Counted from the stretch's first letter, positions 52,139 through 61,289 are shown. The stretch: 64,000 bases of DNA from Mixta tenebrionis (GCF_006517625.1 NZ_VHQI01000001.1:502180-566179); one strand, 5' to 3'. The notes: a model not told the origin generated them from the sequence alone. Made by a program: numbers and translations.

Positions 52139-53079
52139 GCCTTTTCCTCCAGAGTCTTATTCTGATGCTTGTGGAACCAGATAATCGGCAGAATCAAAAT
52201 CAACAGGATAATCACCGCCAGCGCCGAGGCCACCGGCCAGTCGCGATTGTTGAAAAACTCCTGCCAGAGAATGCGGCCAATCATAATGCTGTCCGGCCCG
52301 CCCAGCAGTTCGGGAATTACGTACTCCCCCACCGCCGGAATAAACACCAGCATCGAACCGGCGATAATGCCGTTTCTGGTCAGCGGCACAATCACGCTGA
52401 AGAAAGTTTTTAGCGGACGGGCGCCAAGATCGAGCGCCGCCTCCACCAGCGAATAATCGATACGCGTCAGCGCGGTATAGATCGGCAGCACCATAAACGG
52501 CAGATAGCAGTAAACGATGCCGATATAGACCGCCGTATTGGTATAGAGAATCGCCAGCGGATGATCGATAACGCCAAGCCAGAGCAGAAAGCGGTTGAGA
52601 ATGCCGTTGCTGTTCAGCAGCCCCATCCAGGCGTAGACGCGCACCAGAAAGGAGGTCCAGGAGGGCAGAATTACCAGCAGCAGCAAAATATTGCGCGTCG
52701 ACGCCGGGCTGTGCGCCACCGCCCAGGCCAGCGGATAACCGATCGCCAGACAGATCAGCGTCGAGACTGCCGCCACCTTCAGCGACTGCAAATAGGCGTC
52801 GATATAGAGCGGATCGTCAGTCAGCTGCAGATAGTTGCCGAGGTTAAATACCAGCGTCAGCTGATCATCCGCCCAGCTAATCAGCTCGCTGTAGGGCGGA
52901 ATGGCGCGGGCGATCTCGGCGAAGCTGATTTTCAGCACAATAAGAAACGGCAGCAGGAAAAACAGCGCCAGCCAGAGATAAGGCAGCGCGATCGCCAGCT
53001 TGCGCCCGTGCGCCATTTTTAAGCGGGTCAGCGTACGGCTCAGGGTGCCGGCAGGCGCCGCGACAGCAGGTTGTTTCAT
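52135..53079 (-). CDS. potH: Putrescine ABC transporter permease PotH
   Basis: 314-residue permease (E. coli 317) with EAA loop EAALDLGARPLKTFFSVIVPLT and the conserved PAVGEYVIPELLGGPDSIMIG. Six helices. It lies 10 bp after potG and overlaps potI by 4 bp, so potG-H-I are tightly packed. Confidence 0.97.
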   Translation of the reverse strand: MKQPAVAAPAGTLSRTLTRLKMAHGRKLAIALPYLWLALFFLLPFLIVLKISFAEIARAIPPYSELISWADDQLTLVFNLGNYLQLTDDPLYIDAYLQSLKVAAVSTLICLAIGYPLAWAVAHSPASTRNILLLLVILPSWTSFLVRVYAWMGLLNSNGILNRFLLWLGVIDHPLAILYTNTAVYIGIVYCYLPFMVLPIYTALTRIDYSLVEAALDLGARPLKTFFSVIVPLTRNGIIAGSMLVFIPAVGEYVIPELLGGPDSIMIGRILWQEFFNNRDWPVASALAVIILLILILPIIWFHKHQNKTLEEKA

Positions 53080-53089
53080 ATCCGCCCTC

Positions 53090-54223
53090 TTATACCGTCA
53101 GCACGACGCAGCTGTCGGCGTCCCAGCTGAGACGCACCTCATCGCCCCAGGTGGGCGCGCCCTGGCGGAAACGATGCGCGTTCTGCAGCTGCGCGCTGAT
53201 CATCTGTCCGCTGTGCAGCCGCACATGATAAATCGACAGATCGCCCAGATAGGCGATATGCACCACCTCGCCGACGGCGAAGTTGCAGCCGTCGGCGGGC
53301 ACCTGGTCGCACAGCATTACTTTTTCCGGGCGCAGCGCGATGGAAACCGGCACGTTATCCATCACCGAGACGTCAGAAGTCACTTTCAGCGGATGCACCA
53401 AGCCGGGGCTGTCGATGACCAGCCCATCGGCGCGACGCTCGCGCAGCAGGCCCTCAAAAACGTTAACCGAGCCGATAAACTCGGCGCTGTAGCGGCTGGT
53501 GGGATGTTCATAGATCTCCTCCGGCTCGCCAATCTGCACGAACTTGCCGCGGTTCATAATGGCGATGCGCCCGGCCATGGTCATCGCCTCTTCCTGATCG
53601 TGGGTAACCATGACGCAGGTTGCGCCGACGCGCTCCAGAATATCCACCACCTCCAGCTGCATGCGGTCGCGCAGCTTTTTATCCAGCGCGCCCATCGGCT
53701 CATCCAGCAATAGCAGCTTGGGGCGCTTCGCCAGGCTGCGCGCCAGCGCCACGCGCTGCCGCTGTCCGCCGGAGAGCTGATGCGGTTTGCGTTTCGCGTA
53801 CTCCTGCATATGCACCAGCGCCAGCATCTCCGCGACACGGCTGCTGATTTCACCCTGCGGCAATTTATCCTGCTTCAGGCCAAAGGCGATATTCTGCTCC
53901 ACCGTCATATGGGGAAACAGCGCGTAGGACTGGAACATCATATTAATTGGCCGCTGATAGGGCGGCACGTGCGAGAGATCCTGCCCGTCAAGCAGGATCT
54001 GCCCGTGGGTCGGCGGTTCAAAGCCGGCCAGCATACGCAGCAGGGTTGATTTACCGCAGCCGGACGCGCCGAGCAGCGCAAAAATTTCGCCTTTGTAGAT
54101 GGTCAGGCTGACATCGTCCACGGCGTGCTGACCCTCAAAAGATTTGGTCAGGTTACGGATCTCCAGCAGCGGCGTCAGCGCCTTTGCCGTTTTATGGGGA
54201 TGACGGGGAATCGCGTCGTTCAC
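53090..54223 (-). CDS. potG: Putrescine ABC transporter ATP-binding protein PotG
   Basis: 377-residue ATPase (same length as E. coli) energising PotHI. Walker A GASGCGKST, signature LSGGQRQRV, Walker B LLLLDEPMGALD, switch histidine in VTHDQEEA. A C-terminal TOBE regulatory domain starts near 280. It follows potF after a 120-bp gap that holds an imperfect hairpin CAGAGGC/GCCTCTG (54279-54302), perhaps a processing or attenuation site that raises PotF over the membrane parts. Confidence 0.97.
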   Translation of the reverse strand: MNDAIPRHPHKTAKALTPLLEIRNLTKSFEGQHAVDDVSLTIYKGEIFALLGASGCGKSTLLRMLAGFEPPTHGQILLDGQDLSHVPPYQRPINMMFQSYALFPHMTVEQNIAFGLKQDKLPQGEISSRVAEMLALVHMQEYAKRKPHQLSGGQRQRVALARSLAKRPKLLLLDEPMGALDKKLRDRMQLEVVDILERVGATCVMVTHDQEEAMTMAGRIAIMNRGKFVQIGEPEEIYEHPTSRYSAEFIGSVNVFEGLLRERRADGLVIDSPGLVHPLKVTSDVSVMDNVPVSIALRPEKVMLCDQVPADGCNFAVGEVVHIAYLGDLSIYHVRLHSGQMISAQLQNAHRFRQGAPTWGDEVRLSWDADSCVVLTV

Positions 54224-54343
54224 TAACTTTACTCTCCGGCACTAAGCGGATAACCACGGCTCCGGGCCGCACAAATGAGACAACAGAGGCCGATACCGCG
54301 CCTCTGCTGCCTTTCGCCTGCGATGGTATTCGCGCGTTGCGAA

Positions 54344-55375
54344 CTACTTACCGCTTTTTACTTTGGTCCATGCGCGGGTGCGCACACGGTCAAGCTTCGG
54401 TTCCTGCACCTTCAACACAAACAGCTTCGCCATGGTTTCCGCGGACGGGAAGATGCCGGGGTTATTGCGGATATCCGCACTTACCAGCGGCAGCGACGCC
54501 TTGTTACCGTTAGCGTAGAACATGCTGTCGGAAACGTGCGCAATCACCTGCGGATCCATGATGTAGTTCAGCCACTGATAAGCCTCATCCACGTTTTTCG
54601 CATCTTTAGGGATCGCCATCATATCGAAGAAGGCCAGCGCCCCCTGCTGCGGAATGCTGTAGGCGATGTTGACGCCGTTCTTCGCCTCCGCCGCGCGGTT
54701 TTTCGCCTGCAGCACGTCGCCGGCCCAGCCGATCGCCACGCAGATATTGCCGTTCGCCAGATCGTTGATGTACTGCGACGAATGGAAATAGCGAATGTTC
54801 GGACGCAGCTTCAGCAGCAGATCGGTCGCCGGACCGGTGTAATCTTTCGCATCGCTGCTGTTGGGATCCTTACCCAGGTAGTTCAGCACGGTGGCGAAAA
54901 TCTCTTCCGGCGCATCTTTCCCCAGCGCCGCCTTCACCTTATCGACGTTGTAGCCGATGCCGGTGGTCGCCCACAGCCAGGGAATGGCATATTTATTATC
55001 CGGATCGTGCTGCGCCACTTTTTTCAGCAGTTCAGGATCGAGGTTTTTATAGTTCGGCAGCCTGCTTTTATCGAGCGGCTGGAAAACGCCGGACTGCAGC
55101 TGGCGCGCCAGGAAACTGGAGGATGGCACCACCACGTCATAGCCGGTGCTGCCGGCCATCAGCTTGCCTTCCAGCACTTCGTTGGAATCAAAAACGTCAT
55201 ACACCACTTTGATGCCGGTCTGTTTTTCAAACGCAGGCACCGTATCGGGCGCAATATAATCAGACCAGTTATAGACATGCAGGGTTTTCTGTTCCGCCAT
55301 CGTGCCGGCGGAAGCCGCCATCAGCACGCCAGCTACCACACCAGACAACCATTTCTTACCGTGGTTGTTTAACAT
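54344..55375 (-). CDS. potF: Putrescine-binding periplasmic protein PotF (internally shortened)
   Basis: 343-residue periplasmic receptor with a Sec signal peptide (cleavage after GTMA near 27). It follows E. coli PotF (370) closely from end to end and keeps the putrescine-contact residues W37, S38, D39, Y40 and S85 and the counterparts of W244, D247, D278 and Y314. But after LGKDAP (residue 156) it continues directly with EEIFATVLNYLG. E. coli residues 157-183, from VDSWDLILKP to SFLDAP, are absent. The gap is exactly 27 codons, in frame, and its edges coincide with a repeated D/N-A-P; the codons GATGCGCCG at the joint are at 54908-54916. E185, a ligand contact, is next to the joint. Function may be altered or lost; the reading frame is otherwise intact. 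Confidence 0.9.
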   Translation of the reverse strand: MLNNHGKKWLSGVVAGVLMAASAGTMAEQKTLHVYNWSDYIAPDTVPAFEKQTGIKVVYDVFDSNEVLEGKLMAGSTGYDVVVPSSSFLARQLQSGVFQPLDKSRLPNYKNLDPELLKKVAQHDPDNKYAIPWLWATTGIGYNVDKVKAALGKDAPEEIFATVLNYLGKDPNSSDAKDYTGPATDLLLKLRPNIRYFHSSQYINDLANGNICVAIGWAGDVLQAKNRAAEAKNGVNIAYSIPQQGALAFFDMMAIPKDAKNVDEAYQWLNYIMDPQVIAHVSDSMFYANGNKASLPLVSADIRNNPGIFPSAETMAKLFVLKVQEPKLDRVRTRAWTKVKSGK

Positions 55376-55775
55376 GTTTCCTTCCTCCAGAATCGGGCAC
55401 TCTTGACGATGCAGAACAAAAGAGGCCGGCAGGCCTCCCCTTGCGCATCAACGGCGGCAGTGAATCGTTATTCATCCTGCGCCTCAGGCAGGCAATGCCG
55501 CAGCCGTGAGGATTAAACGCTGCCGTCATGCAGCCGCGCAAGCATAGCCGCAGCTTGCCATTCCAGCCATACCCCGGAGTAAAAAACGCCTTTTATCGAC
55601 TATTTATGCATATTACATCTATGTGATCGGCCAAAGCCGGCCTGAAAGGCGAGAAATATCTGGCGCTAACCGGGAAATGGCAGCATAAAAACGTGAATTG
55701 CGCCGCCTGTGCGGCGTTAACCGCAGGAAGAGGCGCAGGCAAGGGAGGAAAGGCGCTGAACGTCGAGGAGAAGGA
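55376..55775. promoter_or_regulatory. potF upstream region, ybjN downstream region
   Basis: 400 bp with no credible gene. The minus-strand potF promoter should be here. AT-rich sequence at 55585-55625 (minus strand TAATATGCATAAAT) could hold -10 elements. Near 55700-55720 a short GCCGC/GCGGC hairpin followed by GTTTTT on the minus strand may terminate ybjN. Short frames in the plus direction overlap ybjN and have no motif. Confidence 0.4.
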
Positions 55776-56255
55776 TCAGTGCAGAACGGGCAGACGACTG
55801 CCGGCGGCGACGGGCTCTTCTTCTTCGCCCAACATCAGCAGATTATTGGCGAAGGCTTCCATAACGATCATCGAAATCTGCTCTTCGCTTTGCTGCATAA
55901 AATGAACGAACTGCCCGTAGGTAATGCCGGCCTCAGTCAGTAAGGACTGGCAAACAATCAGCTTAGGCAGATTGTCATCCTGAATATCGAGAAACGCTTT
56001 CACCGTCAGCGAAGCGGCGTTGATGTGCGACAGGTCGCCCGCCAGCGGGATCAGCGCCGTCGGCTTCACCTCCGCCAGCGCGGAAAACAGAATAATATTA
56101 TCGACCAGATCGATCTTGGCATCGAAAATGCCGTCAAAATTCTGCATATGCGGCAGATGCAGCGCCTGACAGGCGTCGCATTCAAACCAGGTAATATTTT
56201 GCTGATCCAGCCAACGTCGCAATACGTCTAAGTCTGGAACGACGAGTGAATCCAT
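55776..56255 (-). CDS. ybjN: YbjN family protein
   Basis: 159-residue cytosolic protein (E. coli YbjN 158) with the fold of type III secretion chaperones; in E. coli its level affects motility, biofilm and stress responses, but no biochemical activity is established. Conserved FECDACQALHLPHMQNFDG, SLTVKAFLDIQDDNLPKL and EEQISMIVMEA are present. The acidic tail differs from E. coli. Lies between rimK and potF as expected. Confidence 0.95.
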   Translation of the reverse strand: MDSLVVPDLDVLRRWLDQQNITWFECDACQALHLPHMQNFDGIFDAKIDLVDNIILFSALAEVKPTALIPLAGDLSHINAASLTVKAFLDIQDDNLPKLIVCQSLLTEAGITYGQFVHFMQQSEEQISMIVMEAFANNLLMLGEEEEPVAAGSRLPVLH

Positions 56256-56342
56256 ATGCTACTGCCCTATACCGCTAAAATAAGGGCAATAGCTTACGGA
56301 AAAAGCGGGCTGAAAACCACGGCCCGCGGTCAAAAAGGCGTT

Positions 56343-57245
56343 TCATCCGCCGGTTTTCAGACTGAAACCGGGACGCGCATGCTGCTCTATCCATGCGATC
56401 ATCATCGCGGCAATATTCAGGCCGGTAGTTTTTTCCACGCCTTCCAGCCCCGGCGAGGCGTTAACCTCCATTACCAGCGGACCGCGCCGCGCACGCAGGA
56501 TATCCACGCCCGCCACGTCAAGGCCAAGCGTAGCCGCCGCCTTCACGGCGATTTCGCGCTCGCGCGGCGTAATCTCAACGCGCCGCGCGCTGCCGCCGCG
56601 ATGCAAATTAGAGCGGAAATCGCCCTCTTTCGCCTTACGCTCAATGGCCGCCACCACTTCGTTACCGATCACCAGGCAGCGAATATCACACCCCTTCGCC
56701 TCTTTAATAAACTCCTGTACCAGAATGTGCGCGTTAAGGCCGCGAAAGGCATCGATAACGCTCTCCGCCGCCTGGCGGGTTTCCGCCAGCACCACGCCGA
56801 TGCCCTGAGTCCCTTCGACCAGCTTAACCACCAGCGGCGCGCCGCCCACCATTTCAATCAGATCGCGGGTATCGTCAGGCGAATGGGCAAAGCCGGTAAC
56901 CGGCATATCGATGCCCTGACGCGCCAGCAGCTGCAGCGAACGCAGCTTATCGCGCGCGCGGGTAATCGCTACCGACTCATTGAGCGGATAGCTGCCGCAC
57001 ATCTCAAACTGACGCAGCACCGCGGTGCCGTAAAAGGTGGTGGCGGAACCGATGCGCGGAATAACCGCGTCGAAATCGTCCAGCGCCCGCCCGCGGTAGT
57101 GCACCGCCGCCGAGGCGGGGTTGATATTCATATAACAGGAAAGCGGGTCGACAATTTCGACCTGATGGCCGCGCTGGAGCGCGGCCTCGCGCAGACGCTT
57201 ACAGGAATAAAGCGCGGCGTCGCGCGACAGAATGGCAATTTTCAA
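56343..57245 (-). CDS. rimK: Ribosomal protein S6–L-glutamate ligase RimK
   Basis: 300-residue ATP-grasp ligase that adds glutamates to the C-terminus of ribosomal protein S6. ATP-grasp motifs include [28 protein letters not shown] and [15 protein letters not shown]. The start is most likely TTG at 57245: the protein then reads [18 protein letters not shown], has exactly the E. coli length and follows GGAG at 8-nt spacing. An ATG 12 codons upstream overlaps the end of nfsA and has no homology. Third gene of ybjC-nfsA-rimK. Confidence 0.95.
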   Translation of the reverse strand: MKIAILSRDAALYSCKRLREAALQRGHQVEIVDPLSCYMNINPASAAVHYRGRALDDFDAVIPRIGSATTFYGTAVLRQFEMCGSYPLNESVAITRARDKLRSLQLLARQGIDMPVTGFAHSPDDTRDLIEMVGGAPLVVKLVEGTQGIGVVLAETRQAAESVIDAFRGLNAHILVQEFIKEAKGCDIRCLVIGNEVVAAIERKAKEGDFRSNLHRGGSARRVEITPREREIAVKAAATLGLDVAGVDILRARRGPLVMEVNASPGLEGVEKTTGLNIAAMMIAWIEQHARPGFSLKTGG

Positions 57246-57265
57246 CCGAAAATCTCCGCCTGCAA

Positions 57266-57988
57266 TTACCGGGTTGCCCAACCCTGCTTATGCAGGTAGT
57301 CAAGAATAAAGGGACGGCTTTCACGCACGATAGTGCGACGAATATGATTGCTGAAGTTATCGCTGCGCTGATTGCTGTCGCGCTGCTGATAATAGGCTTC
57401 CAGCTGACGATCGTACGCCGCCAGCTGCTGAGGATCCAGCGGCTGATAGCGGTTTTCATGCACCAGCATGCTGGCGGGCATACGCGGCTTCAGATCGGGC
57501 GCCTGCTGCGGCCAGCCGAGACACATGCCGAACAGCGGCAGTACGTGCTGCGGCAGCTGCAGCAGCTCGGTTACTTCGGCGATATGATTACGAATGCCGC
57601 CGATATAGACGCCGCCCAGCCCCAGCGACTCTGCGGCAATCATCGCGTTCTGCCCCATAATCGCCGTATCGACGCAGCCCAGCAGCAGCTGTTCCGCCAT
57701 GCCCAGCTGCGCCTGCGGGCAGATTTGCAGATTGCGCTGGAAATCCGCGCAGAATACCCAGAATTCCGCCGCCTGCGCCACATACTGCTGGCCGCCGCTC
57801 AGCGTCACCAGCTGCTCGCGCAGCGCCTTATCGGTAATGCGAATAATAGAAGAGCACTGTAGAAAACTGGAGGTGGAGGCCGACTGGGCGGCGGCGATAA
57901 TCGCCTCACGCTGCTCCTCGCTAATCGGTTGATCGGTAAAGGAACGTATCGAACGGTGCGTGCGTAACAGCTCAATGGTCGGCGTCAT
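57266..57988 (-). CDS. nfsA: Oxygen-insensitive NADPH nitroreductase NfsA
   Basis: 240-residue FMN enzyme that reduces nitroaromatics, nitrofurans, quinones and chromate by two electrons. [33 protein letters not shown] and the C-terminal [16 protein letters not shown] are diagnostic. Same length as E. coli. Its start lies inside the end of ybjC (17-bp overlap). In E. coli the operon is SoxS/MarA-activated. Confidence 0.97.
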   Translation of the reverse strand: MTPTIELLRTHRSIRSFTDQPISEEQREAIIAAAQSASTSSFLQCSSIIRITDKALREQLVTLSGGQQYVAQAAEFWVFCADFQRNLQICPQAQLGMAEQLLLGCVDTAIMGQNAMIAAESLGLGGVYIGGIRNHIAEVTELLQLPQHVLPLFGMCLGWPQQAPDLKPRMPASMLVHENRYQPLDPQQLAAYDRQLEAYYQQRDSNQRSDNFSNHIRRTIVRESRPFILDYLHKQGWATR

Positions 57989-58259
57989 GAGAATCTCCAT
58001 CAGGTTTTGCAGTATCGCCGCGGCGGCGGCCAAAAAGCTCAGGAGCGATAGCCTGCGCCGTACGCCAGATCAGCGTCACGGCGGCGGGCAGCATCAGGGC
58101 GATACCGGTAAAAAACAGCGCGGTGGCGATGCCCCGCCCGGACCAGCCGGCGGGCAACGGCAGCAGTCGCTGTACGATTAAAAAAGCCAGCAGCAGCAGC
58201 AAAATGCCAGCGGCCTCCAGCACCAGCACCCTTTCAGGCAGCTGCAAAGCATATTTCAC
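57972..58259 (-). CDS. ybjC: Inner-membrane protein YbjC
   Basis: 95-residue membrane protein with two hydrophobic segments, exactly the E. coli length. The start is GTG at 58259 (reads MKYALQLPERVLVLEAAG) with GAGGAG 7 nt upstream; no ATG fits. Conserved LMLPAAVTLIWRTAQAIAPEL. The function is not known (DUF1418). First gene of the nfsA operon, divergent from grxA. Confidence 0.9.
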   Translation of the reverse strand: MKYALQLPERVLVLEAAGILLLLLAFLIVQRLLPLPAGWSGRGIATALFFTGIALMLPAAVTLIWRTAQAIAPELFGRRRGDTAKPDGDSHDADH

Positions 58260-58418
58260 TGGGTTTCTCCTCTCTGGCGTTTCGGCTGCGACTGCCGCGA
58301 TTATATTAAAGCGTAACCGGACGGATGATGAATAGCCTGCACGCATCGGATCAACAGGCAGAGCCTTCTTTACAACGGCGCGCATCAGGGTTCATCATGC
58401 ATCCAGCAATTTTAAAAG

Positions 58419-58434
58419 TGTGACATATTTCACA
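58419..58434. promoter_or_regulatory. CRP-like perfect palindrome in the ybjC–grxA interval
   Basis: TGTGA-CATATT-TCACA, an exact TGTGA-N6-TCACA dyad (extended by one base pair to GTGTGA/TCACAC), 27 bp before the grxA start codon. TGTGACAT recurs at 58441-58448, 22 bp after the first copy and touching the grxA ribosome-binding site AAAGGAG. Could be a CRP site or another dyad operator; so close to the gene it would more likely repress grxA than activate it. Confidence 0.55.
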
Positions 58435-58461
58435 CAAAAATGTGACATAAAGGAGATACCG

Positions 58462-58710
58462 ATGCTTGCAGTTATTTTTGGTCGTCCAGGCTGCTCTTAC
58501 TGTGTACGGGCGAAGGAGCTGGCGGAGAAGCTGAGCGCCGAACGCGACGACTTTAACTTCCGCTACGTCGATATCCAGGCGGAAGGCATCAGCAAAGCGG
58601 ATCTGGAAAAAACCGTCGGCAAACCGGTGGAAACCGTGCCGCAGATTTTTGTCGACGACCGGCATATTGGCGGCTTTACCGATTTCAACGCCTGGAGCAA
58701 AGCCAACTGA
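58462..58710 (+). CDS. grxA: Glutaredoxin 1
   Basis: 82-residue thioredoxin-fold oxidoreductase (E. coli 85) that reduces ribonucleotide reductase and mixed disulfides with glutathione. Active site GRPGCSYCVRAK, C11 and C14; the usual E. coli motif is CPYC, so residue 12 is Ser rather than Pro. The GSH-binding TVPQIFVDD and GGFTDFNAW are intact. The C-terminus stops three residues early (WSKAN). Start at 58462 with AAGGAG; a 14-codon upstream extension would begin in the CRP-like palindrome. Confidence 0.95.
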   Translation: MLAVIFGRPGCSYCVRAKELAEKLSAERDDFNFRYVDIQAEGISKADLEKTVGKPVETVPQIFVDDRHIGGFTDFNAWSKAN

Positions 58711-58728
58711 CCAGCTGGTATTCAGGCA

Positions 58729-58771
58729 TAAAAAAACCGGCTCGCTGCGCCTCAGCGGGCCGGTTTTTTTT
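58729..58771. terminator. Bidirectional terminator between grxA and ybjM
   Basis: A-rich AAAAAACCGGC-T-CGCTG pairs with CAGCG-G-GCCGGTTTTTT in a long stem with one mismatch; both transcripts get a U-tract. It lies about 20 bp after the grxA stop and a few bp before the ybjM end. Confidence 0.88.
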
Positions 58772-58777
58772 CATCGA

Positions 58778-59152
58778 TCAGCGCGTCAGGCGGGAAGCCG
58801 CCAGCGCGCGCCACAGCATCACCAGCAGCGCGCCGGAGCCGCACCAGAACACCGCGCTGGTCAGCCAGGCCAGCTCCTGCAGCAGCGACTGAGAAATAAA
58901 GGCCCGACTAAATCCGATCATTAAACAGCAGGGCGTTGCCGCCAGCGCGGCTAACAAGGCATGCAACAGCGGCGTACGACGGTTAATTAGCGCGGCGATC
59001 AGGCCGGGCAACATAAACAGCAGCAGGCCGGTTTGCTCAGAAGAGTGCCCGGAAGCCTCCTCGCCGCCACTATAACGCGCCAGCAAAAAGGTTGCGCAAT
59101 AAAGTGTCGTACACAGCATTACGCCCGGCCAGCGGACGCTATACAACAGCAT
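58778..59152 (-). CDS. ybjM: Inner-membrane protein YbjM
   Basis: 124-residue predicted membrane protein (E. coli YbjM 125) with four hydrophobic segments. The LLFMLPGLIAALINRR and QELAWLTSAVFWCGSGALL segments match the E. coli protein and its place between grxA and ybjL. The function is unknown. Convergent with grxA. Confidence 0.88.
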   Translation of the reverse strand: MLLYSVRWPGVMLCTTLYCATFLLARYSGGEEASGHSSEQTGLLLFMLPGLIAALINRRTPLLHALLAALAATPCCLMIGFSRAFISQSLLQELAWLTSAVFWCGSGALLVMLWRALAASRLTR

Positions 59153-59441
59153 AAAATTTCCTCGTTTATTTCTGCTAACCAGGACCTTCCAAAAAAATAA
59201 TCGCTTACGATAAATCTGTTAAAGTTCTAACAGTAAAAAGTTAATAAAAGATCTGTTTTACTATGGCTTTCTGCTGGTGGTCTGTAGGATAAATGAATAA
59301 AATGAACGCCTTTGTTCTACGCTCCTGAATATCGCTTTCGAAACTGTAGCCTGCACGGTTCGCCATAGCGCTTACAGGAATTAACGTTAGCCTGGAAATT
59401 CAGGTCTTTCAACAAGTTACTGGTAAACAAGAAGTTAATAC

Positions 59442-61130
59442 GTGAATATAAACGTCGCAGATTTGTTAAGCCGTAATGATATTTTGTTATTATTCGTCGT
59501 ACTGGCTTTAGGGCTGTGCCTGGGTAAATTACGCCTCGGTTCGGTGCAACTTGGTAATTCCATTGGTGTTTTGGTGGTTTCGCTATTACTTGGTCAACAA
59601 CACTTTGCAATTAATACCGATGCGCTTAGCCTGGGCTTTATGCTGTTTATTTTTTGCGTCGGCGTAGAGGCCGGGCCTAATTTTTTTTCCATCTTTTTTC
59701 GCGACGGCAAAAATTACCTGATGCTGGCGCTGGTGATGGTGAGCAGCGCTATGCTGCTGGCGCTGGGCCTGGGCAAAGCGTTCGGCTGGGATATCGGCCT
59801 GACGGCGGGTATGCTGGCAGGTTCGATGACCTCGACGCCGGTGCTGGTTGGCGCGGGCGATACGCTGCGCCAGTCGATGAGCGACAGCAGGCTGCTGGGG
59901 CAGATGCAGGATCATCTTAGCCTCGGCTACGCTCTGACCTATCTGGTCGGCCTGGTCAGCCTGATCTTCGGCGCCCGCTACCTGCCGCGCCTGCAGCATC
60001 AGGATCTTTCTACCTGCGCCCAGCAAATCGCGCGCGAGCGCGGTCTGGATACCGACAGCCAGCGCAAGGTCTACCTGCCGGTGATTCGCGCCTATCGCGT
60101 CGGCCCGGAGCTGGTCGCCTGGGCGGATGGTAAAAACCTGCGCGAGCTGGGCATCTATCGCCAGACCGGCTGCTATATCGAACGTATTCGCCGCAACGGC
60201 ATCCTGGCCAGCCCCGACGGCGATGCGGTATTGCAGCTGAGCGATGAAATCTCGCTGGTGGGCTACCCTGAGGCTCACGCGCGGCTCGATCCCAGCTTCC
60301 GCAACGGCAAAGAGGTGTTCGATCGCGATCTGCTGGATATGCGCATCGTCACCGAAGAGATTGTGGTGAAAAACCATAATGCGGTAAACAAACGCCTCAG
60401 CCATCTGAAGCTGACCGATCACGGCTGCTTCCTTAACCGCGTAATCCGTAGCCAGATTGAAATGCCGATCGATGACAGCATTATGCTCAACAAGGGCGAT
60501 GTGCTGCAGGTCAGCGGCGAGGCGCGGCGGGTAAAAAGCCTGGCGGATCGCATCGGCTTTATCTCTATTCATAGCCAGGTTACCGACCTGCTCGCCTTCT
60601 GCGCCTTCTTTATTATCGGCCTGATGATCGGCATGGTGAGCTTCCAGTTCAGCGCCTTCAGCTTCGGCATCGGCAACGCGGCGGGCCTGCTGTTCGCCGG
60701 TATTATGCTCGGCTTCCTGCGCGCCAACCACCCGACCTTCGGCTATATTCCGCAGGGCGCGCTGACGATGGTGAAAGAGTTTGGTCTGATGGTCTTTATG
60801 GTCGGCGTCGGCCTGAGCGCGGGCAGCGGAATGGGCCAGGGGCTGGGCGAAACCGGCCTGCTGATGCTGCTGAGCGGCCTGGCGGTGAGCCTGCTGCCGG
60901 TGGTGCTCTGCTACCTGTTCGGCGCCTATGTGCTGCGCATGAACCGCGCGCTGCTGTTCGGCGCCATCATGGGCGCGCGCACCTGCGCCCCGGCGATGGA
61001 GATCATCAGCGATACCGCACGCAGCAATATTCCGGCGCTGGGCTACGCCGGCACCTACGCCATCGCCAACGTTCTGCTGACCCTGGCGGGTACGCTGATT
61101 GTGATTATCTGGCCGGCGCTCGGCGCTTAA
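59442..61130 (+). CDS. ybjL: Putative transporter YbjL (AspT/AAE family)
   Basis: 562-residue inner-membrane protein (E. coli 561) of the aspartate:alanine exchanger family. Two membrane blocks (about 1-190 and 385-562) flank two soluble TrkA-C-type regulatory domains. Conserved motifs: [22 protein letters not shown] and the C-terminal [31 protein letters not shown]. The start is GTG at 59442 ([13 protein letters not shown]). The substrate is not established in enterobacteria. The ybjM–ybjL divergent interval (289 bp) is AT-rich and holds only promoters. Confidence 0.95.
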   Translation: MNINVADLLSRNDILLLFVVLALGLCLGKLRLGSVQLGNSIGVLVVSLLLGQQHFAINTDALSLGFMLFIFCVGVEAGPNFFSIFFRDGKNYLMLALVMVSSAMLLALGLGKAFGWDIGLTAGMLAGSMTSTPVLVGAGDTLRQSMSDSRLLGQMQDHLSLGYALTYLVGLVSLIFGARYLPRLQHQDLSTCAQQIARERGLDTDSQRKVYLPVIRAYRVGPELVAWADGKNLRELGIYRQTGCYIERIRRNGILASPDGDAVLQLSDEISLVGYPEAHARLDPSFRNGKEVFDRDLLDMRIVTEEIVVKNHNAVNKRLSHLKLTDHGCFLNRVIRSQIEMPIDDSIMLNKGDVLQVSGEARRVKSLADRIGFISIHSQVTDLLAFCAFFIIGLMIGMVSFQFSAFSFGIGNAAGLLFAGIMLGFLRANHPTFGYIPQGALTMVKEFGLMVFMVGVGLSAGSGMGQGLGETGLLMLLSGLAVSLLPVVLCYLFGAYVLRMNRALLFGAIMGARTCAPAMEIISDTARSNIPALGYAGTYAIANVLLTLAGTLIVIIWPALGA

Positions 61131-61217
61131 AAAATAATTTAACGTCCGGCCGAACTTCTTGCAGGGCGGGTAGTCTGAATAAGTGCCACTGCTTTTCTTT
61201 GAAATCCCAAATTGTGG

Positions 61218-61248
61218 AGCCCGTTAATCGATGATTAGCGGGTTTTTT
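61218..61248 (+). terminator. Terminator after ybjL
   Basis: CCCGTTAATC and GATTAGCGGG pair with one wobble around a short loop and are followed by seven T, about 90 bp after the ybjL stop. It makes the PAP2 operon downstream dependent on its own promoter. Confidence 0.82.
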
Positions 61249-61272
61249 TATGCCCGCCATTCATTATCCCCT

Positions 61273-61289
61273 CTTAATGTTTTCTTAAG
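61273..61289 (+). promoter_or_regulatory. PmrA (BasR) box before the PAP2 operon
   Basis: CTTAAT-GTTTT-CTTAAG: two direct hexamers with a 5-bp spacer, matching the PmrA/BasR consensus (C/T)TTAA(G/T)-N5-(C/T)TTAA(G/T) at every position. The second hexamer overlaps the -35 region of a promoter with TATAGC (61303-61308) as -10, predicting a start near 61314 and a 22-nt leader. This is the usual activating geometry for PmrA. Binding is inferred. Confidence 0.75.

Noticed and set aside
54275-55372. Long open frame (365 codons) antisense to potF
   Set aside because: Shadow of a GC-rich gene; the potF frame has clear homology, the antisense frame has none.
57246-57281. Earlier ATG start for rimK
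   Set aside because: It overlaps the nfsA end, lacks a ribosome-binding site and adds residues absent from RimK.
56256-57299. 347-codon frame antisense to rimK
   Set aside because: No motif; rimK itself is certain.
59586-60731. 381-codon frame antisense to ybjL
   Set aside because: Product of codon bias on the opposite strand of a conserved membrane protein; very Gln/Ala/His-rich without domains.
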